A stretch of 64,000 bases of DNA from Maea johnstoni. Taxonomy: Eukaryota > Annelida > Polychaeta > Spionida > Magelonidae. The position numbers and the translations under genes are program-made. The DNA lies in NCBI GenBank assembly GCA_963942565.1, contig OZ012689.1, forward strand, positions 25,605,544 through 25,669,543, in the 5' to 3' direction. Shown one piece after another: positions 11,750-21,000 of the stretch. The notes beneath the pieces were generated by a model, which had not been told where the DNA came from, did not search any database, and saw only the letters and a program-made list of their open reading frames with translations. Position 1 is the first letter of the stretch. Every line of letters begins with the position of its first letter.

Positions 11750-12714
11750 TATCACCAACACACAACCGAGCTCACAATGGCATGCACACCTCACAGTATC
11801 TTATCGCAACAGGGTGCACAGCAGACATAAAACAAGACCTCTTCTCTTTTTTATAACTTATTTTCCTGACGACATGAAAGACGATAGATTAGAAGCTGCA
11901 TGATAGTTTGTCCGGTAGTATCGCGTATAGTATTCTTATCGCGTATATTTTATACAATTATTTGTACAAATTATTTGATATAGCAATTATCTTCTTACAC
12001 AATTTGCTGTTTTCGTATCTGTATGCTGTATTAGATTATTTTGTATCTATAATGTATGCGTTTATGTCGAGAGCCATGGTCAATAAATATAGATTTATAA
12101 ACCGCATCTTTGAGAATGAAAAAAATGTGTCGCCGTAGAGTGAGAACGAAATGCTTCTTCTCAATTGGTTGAGCTCTGTTCTTCGGAACACCAGCAACCA
12201 GCGCGCACTGTGATCAGACCAATTACCATTCGGGATGCTTGTGACTCTGCGTTACTCGGACCTCAAAGAACTTAAAATACCATCCATGTTACAAAATGAA
12301 CCACTAAACAATTTTGCTATATCCGCATTCCAATTCGGCCATAAATCATCCTCCTGTATTTCATTCTAACTCGACCCCGATAAGGGGCATTAAAATCCGG
12401 ATACTAATACAACCCTTATTAGCAAATAGCATCACGGATATGCAGTACCAAATGCATAGAAAACCAGTTCATGTCTAAAGTTCCCCTTCATAAGTATCGC
12501 CGGGATGAATGAAACAATTGATAATAACTTATGAATTCACCAAATTATTGGAAGAGGGTTGCTTAGGGTTCCGATCAATATTTCTCTTTGGAACACTTTT
12601 AAATTATTGAATAATTTTAAGGGCACAATCTAGCACGAAGTGACGGATGGAATGGATTTGTGTTTATAATCACTGTACCAAGATAAAGCCATCGACAAGC
12701 TTCAAGTCTATAGC
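11750..12714. other. Upstream of TRPC exon 1: nothing recognised
   Basis: About 960 bp without a supported exon or repeat family. It should hold the TRPC promoter if exon 1 is right, but I see no clear core promoter motif. A 76-codon plus-strand frame at 11908-12138 is AT-driven and unsupported. Confidence 0.4.
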
Positions 12715-12715
12715 C

Positions 12716-12739
12716 CGGGGGGGGGGGGGGGGGGGGGCA
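12716..12739. repeat. Poly-G run
   Basis: A run of about 19 guanines marks the edge of the dispersed repeat copy that follows. Other long G or C runs occur at 22277-22297 and 63708-63724. Confidence 0.9.
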
Positions 12740-13838
12740 CTTTGGTATTTAGGGGAGGGGGGGCGCATACGCTCGTTATCAAAATTTTAAAATACCCTTA
12801 AAGCACTGATTACTGGCGAAAAAACACCCTTATTTTGATGAAAACGCTGACTTTTTCCAGTAAATGAACATCCCTTCTTTTATCAAAACACTGACAATGG
12901 ATGAACGGGAACACGTATTTTAACTTTAGATTTTATAATCCTCTGCTTGCTTAGCGACAGCAAGTGGCGGCAGCAAATTCGGTAGCCCAGTCACTTTGGG
13001 AGTCACTCGGCGTCAGAGCCGCGAATATTTTGTGGATTGTAAGAGGATTTTCACCCCCCATACTTATTTTACAAAATCACGGACATGCGGAGGCCTTAAA
13101 AAAAGACCCCTTCTTCCGCAAAATACGTAACGCGGGTGCAGCCCCCCTCTGTACCTAAGTGCCCCACCCCCACCATTGTACAATGCATTAGACCACTCAG
13201 CCATGGAGGCATGACATTGGATAAACGGGAACATGTACTTTAACTTTAGATTTTATAATCCTCTGCTTGCTTAGCGACAGCAAGTGGCGGCAGCAAATTC
13301 GGTAGCCCAGTCACTTTGGGAGTCACTCGGCGTCAGAGCCGCGAATATTTCGTGGATTGTAAGGGGATTTTCACCCCCCATACTTATTTTACAAAATCAC
13401 GGACATGCGGAGGCCTTAAAAAAAGACCCCTTCTTCCGCAAAATACGTAACGCGGGTGCAGCCCCCCTCTGTACCTAAGTGCCCCACCCCCACCATTGTA
13501 CAATGCATTAGACCACTCAGCCATGGAGGCATGACATTGGATAAACGGGAACATGTACTTTAACTTTAGATTTTATAATCCTCTGCTTGCTTAGCGGCAG
13601 CAAGTGGCGGCAGCAAACTCGGAAGCCCAGTCACTTTGGGAGACACTCGGCGTCAAAGCCGCGTATATTTCGTGGATTGTAAGGAGATTTTCACCCCCCA
13701 TACTTATTTCACAAAATCGCGGACATGCGGAGGTCTTAAAAAAAGACCCCTTCTTCCGCAAAATACGTAACGCGGGTGCGGCCCCCCTCTGTACCTGAGT
13801 GCCCCACCCACACCATTATACAATGCATTAGACCACTC
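12740..13838 (+). repeat. Dispersed repeat copy with three 320-bp tandem units
   Basis: 12740-13133 is the inverted partner of 1-413. From about 12899 the sequence repeats exactly every 320 bp (12899, 13219, 13539). Copies 1 and 2 are almost identical and copy 3 is more diverged. Each unit contains one 50-bp satellite segment (acaatgcattagaccactca then gccatggaggca), so the 320-bp unit fuses part of the dispersed repeat with the satellite that follows. The 64-codon frames in each copy are repeat by-products. Confidence 0.92.
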
Positions 13839-15217
13839 AGCCATGGAGGCAGTCTCCAGCAATCAATGTACAATGCACTAGACTAATCAGCCATGGAGGC
13901 AGTCCCCAGCAATCAATGTACAATGCACTAGACCACTCAGCCATGGAGGCAGTCCCAAGCAGTCATTGCACAATGCATTAGACCACTCAGCCATGGAGGC
14001 AGTCCCCAGCAGTCATTGCACAATGCATTAGACCACTCAGCCATGGAGTCCCCAGCAGTTATTGCACAATTCATTAGACCACTCAGCCATGGAGGCAGTC
14101 CCCAGCAGTCAATGTACAATGCACTAGACCACTCAGCCATGGAGGCAGTCCCTAGCTGTTATTGCACAATGCATTAGACCACTCAGACATGGAGGCAGTC
14201 CCCAGCAGTCATTGTACAATACATTAGACCACTAAGCCATGAAGGCAGTCCCAAGCAGTCATTGTACAAAACATTAGACCAGTCAGCCATGGAGGCAGTC
14301 CGCAGCAGTCATTGCACAATGCATTAGACCACTCAGCCATGGAAGCAGTCCCCAGCAGTCATTGCACAATGCATTAGACCACTCAGTCATGGAGGCAGTC
14401 CCAAGCAGTCATTGCACAATGCATTAGACCACTCAGCCATGGAGGCAGTCCCCAGCAGTCACTGTACAATACATTATACCACTCAGCCATGGAGGCAGTC
14501 CCCAGCAGTCATTGCACAATGCATTAGACCACTCAGACATGGAGGCAGTCCCCAGCAGTCATTGCACAATGCATTAGACCACTCAGCCAGGGAGGCAGTC
14601 CCCAGCAGTCATTGCACAATGCATTAGACCACTCAACCGCGGAGGCAGTCCACAGCAGTTATTGTACAATGCACTAGACCATTCAGCCATGGAGGCCGTC
14701 CCCAACAGTCATTGTACAATGCATTAGACCACTCAGCCATAGAGGCAGTCCCCAGCAGTCACTGTACAATGCATTAGACCACTCAGCCATGGAGGCAGCC
14801 CCCAGCAGTCATTGCACAATGCATTAGACCACTCAGCCATAGAGGCAGTCCCCAGCAGTCACTGTACAATGCATTAGACCACTCAGCCATGGAGGCAGCC
14901 CCCAGCAGTCATTGCACAATGCATTAAACCACTCAGCCATAGAGGCAGTCCCCAGCAGTCACTGTACAATGCATTAGACCACTCAGCCATGGAGGCAGTC
15001 CCCAGCAGTCATTGCACAATGCATTAGATCACTCAACCGCAGAGGCAGTCTCCAGCAGTTATTGTACAATGCGCTAGACCATTCAGCCATGGAGGCCGTC
15101 CCTAGCAGTCATTGTACAATGCATTAGACCACTCAGCCATGGAGGCAGTCCCCAGAAGTTATTGCACAATGCATTAGACCACTCAGCCATGGAGGCAGTC
15201 CCAAGCAGTCATTGCAC
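13800..15217 (-). repeat. 50-bp satellite with tRNA D-arm/box A core, block 1
   Basis: About 28 units of 50 bp. Plus-strand unit core: gcattagaccactcagccat, then ggaggcagtccccagcagtc, attgcacaat. Read on the minus strand it gives ATGGCTGAGTGGTCTAATGC, the form of the D-arm and box A of tRNA-Leu or tRNA-Ser genes. No box B or complete cloverleaf is present. Variants alternate between cattgcacaat and tattgcacaat or cactgtacaat, hinting at two- or three-unit higher-order blocks (for example 14760-14990). Confidence 0.92.
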
Positions 15218-15519
15218 TATACAAATATGCCATGGCAGTGTGGGTATCCTGATGGAATGTGTCCCAGAGGGGAGACATTCCATCAGGATACCCACACTGA
15301 CATGGTATATTTGATTTATTATACCGAACAAACCCCATTTTGGTGAAATATCATTAAAAACAATGTTTATAATGTAAAGGTCACAGATGACTGGTAATTC
15401 ACATGTTCCCCGCTAGGCGTCACCAGTGACAACGGTGGACATGAAGCCCATCAGTGGACATGATGGAATGGCCAACCTTTGTAAGCCAATCACGGCTTAC
15501 GATCTTCAAGTGAGGTATA
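15218..15519 (+). mobile_element. Palindrome-bearing short element, copy A (302 bp), inside the satellite
   Basis: The element starts TATAC and ends GTATA and interrupts the satellite. Its first third is a hairpin (15225-15310) with arms of about 38 bp (GCAGTGTGGGTATCCTGATG, then GAATGT) around a central AGAG. The rest is non-coding and includes CCAATCACGG. An inverted copy lies at 16781-17134. It is a non-autonomous element of unknown class. Confidence 0.8.
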
Positions 15520-16458
15520 ATAAAATGCATTAGACCACTCAGCCATGGAGGCAGTCCCAAGCAGTCATTGTACAATACATTAGACCACTCAGCCATGGAG
15601 GCAGTCCCCAGCAGTCATTGCACAATACATTAGAACACTCAGCCATGGAGGCAGCCCCCAGCAGTCATTGTACAATGCATTAGACCACTCAGCCATGGAG
15701 GCAGTCCCAAGCAGTTATTGCACAATGCACTAGACCACTAAGCCATGGAGGCAGTCCCCAGCAGTCATTGCACAATGCATTAGACCACTCAGCCATGGAG
15801 GCAGTCCCCAGCAGGTATTGCACAATGCACTAGACCACTCAGCCATGGAGGCAGCCCCCAGCAGTTATGTTTAATGCATTAGACCACTCAGCCATGGAGA
15901 CAGTCCCCAGCAGTCATTGCACAATACATTAGACCACTCAGCCATGGAGGCAGCCCCCAGCAGTCATTGTACAATGCATTAGACCACTCAGCCATGGAGG
16001 CAGTCCCCAGCAGTTATTGCACAGTGCACTAGACCGCTAAGCCATGGAGGCAGTCGCCAGCAGTCATTGCACAATGCATTAGACCACTCAGCCATGGAGG
16101 CAGTCCCCAGTAGTTATTGCACAATGCACTAGACCACTAAGCCATGGAGGCAGTCCCCAACAGTCATTGCATAATGCATTAGAGCACTCAGCCATGGAGG
16201 CAGTCCCCAGCAGTTATTGCACAATGCACTAGACCACTAAGCCATGGAGGCAGTCCCCAGCAGTTATTGCACAATGCACTAGACCACTAAGCCATGGAGG
16301 CAGTCCCCAACAGTCATTGCATAATGCATTAGAGCACTCAGCCATGGAGGCAGTCCCCAGCAGTTATTGCACAATGCACTAGACCACTAAGCCATGGAGG
16401 CAGTCCCCAGCAGTCATTGCATAATGCATTAGAGCACTCAGCCATGGAGGCAGTCCCT
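15520..16458 (-). repeat. 50-bp tRNA-like satellite, block 2
   Basis: About 19 further 50-bp units continue the satellite after the inserted element. At 16121-16440 the order of variants (cagttattgc, caacagtcattgc, agagcactca) repeats as a 100- to 150-bp higher-order block, evidence for recent local expansion by unequal exchange. Confidence 0.92.
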
Positions 16459-16780
16459 ACTCGATATGACACCATAACGTATACCATGTGAGCTAGTGCT
16501 CTTCTCAGCCCAGTCTGTTATCGGATTTAACAATTAAAAATGATGACTTACAAAACGTATAGCGTGCATTCAAAACACGCGCACGCACGCGCATATGGGG
16601 ATATCCATGATGAGGGCAGAGATGACGCTAATGAACCAAACATATAACAATGTTGTTTGAAGAATTTCTTGTATTTGTGATGCTGCATGGATGGTGGTAA
16701 TTAAAAAACATCCACATATTACGAAATCCATGATACATATAGACTATGATATACTGCAATATCGGGATATTCACCATTAT
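16459..16780. other. Unique spacer, nothing recognised
   Basis: The stretch between the satellite and element copy B has a short CA/CG alternating run (cacgcgcacgcacgcgca) and no other recognised feature. Confidence 0.5.
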
Positions 16781-17134
16781 TATACCTCACTTGAAGATCG
16801 TAAGCCGTGATTGGCTTACAAAGGTTGGCCATTCCATCATGTCCACTGATGGGCTTCATGTCCACCGTTGTCACTAGTGACGCCTAGTGGGGAATGTGTG
16901 AATCACCAGTCATCTGTGACCTTGACATTATAAACATTGTTTTTAAATGATATTTCACCAAAATAGGGTTTGTTCGGTATAATAAATCAAATATACCATG
17001 CCAGTGTGGGTATCCTGATGGAATGTCTCCCCTCGGGAGGATGGTTTTCCCCCGGGCTCCGCCCTCGGGAGGATGGTTTTCCCTCGGGGAGACATTCCAT
17101 CAGGATACCCACACTGGCATGGCATATTTGTATA
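16781..17134 (-). mobile_element. Palindrome-bearing short element, copy B (354 bp)
   Basis: This is the inverted partner of 15218-15519, sharing the whole body (ttgaagatcgtaagccgtga ... aacattgttttta) and ends TATAC/GTATA. Its hairpin has the same arms, but the centre is longer: CTCG at 17032, 17064 and 17083 separate two direct copies of GGAGGATGGTTTTCC and a ccgggctccgcc spacer. Copy A has only a single CTCG-like centre. B therefore looks like A with about 50 bp added at the centre. Confidence 0.82.
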
Positions 17135-17739
17135 ATGGCCATGCATCACATTGGGGGTAAAATAGGAATATGATAATGGCAAAGGACGGTTGGCTGTGAT
17201 ATTCTATACTTGATATGGCTGATAACACTCAAGAATCTGTAGATACACCTTGTTATATGATTATGCTGCTGTGAGATATGTTTTGAGATGGATCTTTTAA
17301 CTAAGTCTCAATAGCACTGATCACCTTAAGTGTATTGTAGACCATGGTGGAGTACCTTTAGTAAGTTGAGAATATCATAGATACCTCGGTCATGAGTTTC
17401 TTCATACCCTGATATTTTCACTCTTTTCTATTGACAATTACCAGAAACCATCAAAATGTAAACTTGGTAACAGAGTCGGCTACGGCTATTTGGGAGAAGG
17501 TAACTTATAGAAAAAGACTCCGAGAAATCAGGGAGAATGGATAACATATTCCCTGGAGAAATGATGTCTCACTCACATTAGAAGGAGTAATATTTTCAGA
17601 CAATAAGTCAACTCTTGCCACAAGGGAATATAATATATGTATTTTTCCACAAAATAAGTGTCACGGCATACCGGGTGTCATGTATCAGTATCTCCAACCT
17701 AGCAAGCATCGAAAAGATGGATGTGAAGTATTGCACTAA
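17135..17739. other. Upstream of NOMO: nothing recognised
   Basis: About 600 bp of AT-rich intergenic DNA without an exon, repeat or element signature that I can support. Confidence 0.45.
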
Positions 17740-17902
17740 AGTGTATGTACGCAACACGGACGGCCCCTCCCACTTCGCTTGATCCGCCCACTTTCATCAG
17801 ATGCATAACGGGTTCTCACTACAGTAGCGCGTCCAACATTTACTCTTTGTACGAGCTAGGACGCCATCTTCATCTCGGTGGCTTGCCGGTGTCGAACCCA
17901 AA
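17740..17902 (+). promoter_or_regulatory. Probable NOMO promoter and 5' UTR
   Basis: The 160 bp before the NOMO start codon are more GC- and CpG-rich than the flanks, with a GC-box-like cggcccctcccac, gatccgcccac and, close to the gene, gacgccatctt, a YY1-like element often found at TATA-less starts. No TATA box is seen. The exact transcription start is inferred, not visible. Confidence 0.4.
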
Positions 17903-18037
17903 ATGAGATTCGTTTGTAGATTTGCGGACCCTTTCCTCCTAATTGTATATATTTTTGCATTTTGCAATGCAGATGACTTTCTGGGCTGCGGAGGATTTGT
18001 GCAATCGGAAGTTCCGATCGATTACACGCTGATTGAG
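17903..18037 (+). CDS. NOMO1: NOMO exon 1: signal peptide and mature N-terminus
   Basis: ATG at 17903 opens 45 codons. MRFVCRFADPFLLIVYIFAF, with CNA before DDFLGCGG, is a typical cleavable signal peptide with cleavage expected after CNA. LGCGGFV is the conserved NOMO start. The donor is gtaagg. This start is preferred because no upstream in-frame ATG with a better context is visible and the signal sequence begins here. Confidence 0.93.
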
Positions 18038-21000
18038 GTAAGGATAAGTACACGTGTCCATGACCGTCACCATGGATCAAGGCATTTGCCTTTTAAATTT
18101 TCTTGCCGAATCATTGACATGGTGACGATGGTCACGGGGGGATTGGCCCAATGATCGGGTTTAAATCTTCCATACCTTCAATAAATGACGAAATATCTCT
18201 TTCCTACTTCTAACATGAAATTGATAAACCCTGCATAATTATCGGAAATCAATTATCTGGGAGCAAGTGACTCAAAACTGCAATTCAAATCCCTGACCCT
18301 GATTACAAGACAACACCCACCCTCCTAGTCCAATGAATTAGCCTCCTTGCTGGCTGTTTTTATTGCTGTTGGTCCTATCTCCAGCTTCGGAGTCTAATGA
18401 AGTTAACACGATTTTAGTTGAGCAGCATTCCGACCTGTTTCTTAGGCGGAACGAAAACGGCCGCAAAAAGTACTTTTTGGTTTCAGTTCTTAATACGTAC
18501 CTGCGGCTCCAATATCATTGATACGTATTTAAACAATGCGTGTGCTTCTTTGTCAATGTCGTCCCTTATTAAGCCGTTTTGAGGCCTAAAACGCGAAGAC
18601 TTCTAGAAACGAAGTCGAAGGGAAGCCATGTTTATTTTCTGAAAGACTCGCACGTGAGCAGTTGCATGTAAGTCCCAGAATTATATAGAAATACGGAATC
18701 AAAATGAAAGGAATTTATGGCCTAAGTCCGGAACCCCGGACCCACCTATATAGGAAGAAGAGACGAAATATATACTATAAAAAGATCGTTAGAGAGAAAT
18801 ATATAGATTGGATCCTCTAGTGTTTTAACTGGCGCCGCAGGCGCCAGATTAATGCGCCTGCAGCGCATTTAATAAGCGCCGAAGGCGCAAAAACATCAAT
18901 GAATACATAAAATAAACATCATACTCACAGTTTCCATGTGTTGCTCCTCTTCGTCCACGTTGAAAACGTGACAAACAAACAACAATAGACGGAGCACCTG
19001 CTCACGTTCTGGTCTCCTTGTTGTCAGCCATAACTATACCACAATGCATTGCCTCAACGTCATTGACCAATGAGATGGCGGTATTCAGATCACGTGATCT
19101 GAATGTTTCTGGTTGTCAACAAGGGGACCGGTAATTTTTTCGTTTGAAACGCACACCATTACAAAGTGACTATATCATCAACTCAACTACATAAAATGGA
19201 GATAAATAGCATATTCGACCTAGGAATTTTAACAAAAGATTACGCATCCACATCAACATGGCTCAGGGAGCATAACCTTATGTACAAGGGAATTAAGTGT
19301 GAGGGATGTAGGATTTGGAAAACAGAGATTTTAGACAAGGACAGGAAATTGGATGGCCACAACTGGAAGTGTTCCAGATGCAAGCAGAAGACTAGTGTCA
19401 GGGAAGGCTCCTTCTTCCAGCAGTCGCACCTGAAGCTGGCCACCATCATACGGATTATGTACCTGTTCGTGATGAATGTACCATTGATGGTGGCTAAGCA
19501 AATGCTGGGAGGTGAGGTAGGGAAAACCTGCCTCATGGACTGGTACAATTTTATGAGGGACGTTTGTACCACACACCTACAAAGGCACCCAGTACGATTG
19601 GGTGGTGCGGCTGACGACGATATTGTAGAGGTTGATGAGAGCCTCTACAAGCGAAAGAACAAGTACCATTGGATTTTCGGATGTATAGAAAGAAAATCCT
19701 CAAAAGTGATGATGTGGAGTGTGCCAAACAGGGAAAGACAAACTATTCAGCCATTGATACAACAGGCTGTTATACCTGGATCTATGATTTATTCGGACTG
19801 CGCCAAAATATATGACAATCTAAATCTCATTGGTTACCGACATGAAGCCGTAAATCACTCAGTGGAATTCGTCCGGCCTGACGGTGTTAATACAAACAAA
19901 ATTGAAGGATTTTGGGGCAACTCCAAGTGCAAATTCAAATCAATGCGTGGAGTTGTTGATGCCCAATTAGATATTCACCTGGACGAGGCTATATGGAGAA
20001 CCAACAGAGCCATTGATGCTAAGAACCAAGGATGTTCGTTGTTCGAACTGTTTGTTCAAGATGTGAAGGAGGCATATCCATGTGTGGTTGATGATCCTAT
20101 GCCTCCCGGATATAACATTATGCCGCGACCAAGATATGGGCAGTGAACTCTTGAATCGAACTGTTAAATTCGACATATTTTGGACATATTGTTAAAAATT
20201 TTCAAAATTCAATTCTTAAAAAATCACTATTTTTAATATGAAGGGGGGGTTGGGGGGGTCCCCCCCCCATAATTTAACATTTTCTTGAGCTGTATTTATT
20301 GTTAATACTGTACATTTTGTAAATATTGTACATATTGTATATATTGTAAAAATTGTAATTATTCATCGTGTAAATGTAAATAATTCAAGAAATTCTTTAT
20401 TCACATTGCTATTTTCTTAAGCTGTAATTATTGTAAATATTGTATATGTTGTATATATTGTAAAAATAATTGCTATTTATAAAGTAATTTGTTATCCACA
20501 TTGCTATTTTTTAAATGGGGGGCAAGCCCCCCACACCCCCCTTTCTTTTTTTTTATTAATTTCTTTTACTGTACTATTCACTAATTAAATACCTATAATG
20601 ATCAATAATGTAAACATTAATTGTAAATATCCATCAATTATTTTATTTTAAATATTTTATTTCATTCTTCAAATTGTCCCTTCTTCATTTAGTTTTCGTA
20701 TTAAAATCACTATCGATGCATTTCTGGTGTTTATTAAATGTTTAAATTTATTACACTTGTCTTTGTTGTCTTTTGTATGCATGATGTATATTTGTGTTAA
20801 ATAAGAACTGCTCCCCGGAAGTTAACTTTCACTCGTGAAAATTGAAAGATGGCGGTTGTCTAGATTTGTAAGTATTGCTGTCCTTTCGTTTCTTTTTTCA
20901 CTTCTTTTCTAAATTTCCTTCATTAATTGCGTAGTGAATTGTTTAATCGTTAATTAGGATGTAAATTTGCAATGCTTTTTGGTTGTTTTCGTTTTTGTTT

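Noticed and set aside
11908-12138. 76-codon plus-strand frame rich in Ile/Tyr/Leu
   Set aside because: AT-driven composition, no splice context or similarity I recognise.
12964-13798. Three 64-codon frames with nearly the same peptide (MAAANS...)
   Set aside because: Their similarity comes from the 320-bp tandem DNA repeat; the related copy at 1-415 is inverted and non-coding.
13800-15217. True tRNA genes in the satellite
   Set aside because: Only the D-arm/box A is present; no box B, anticodon arm or acceptor pairing.
13800-16458. CRISPR-like look of regularly spaced repeats
   Set aside because: The whole 50-bp unit is repeated with no unique spacers, in an animal genome; it is a satellite.
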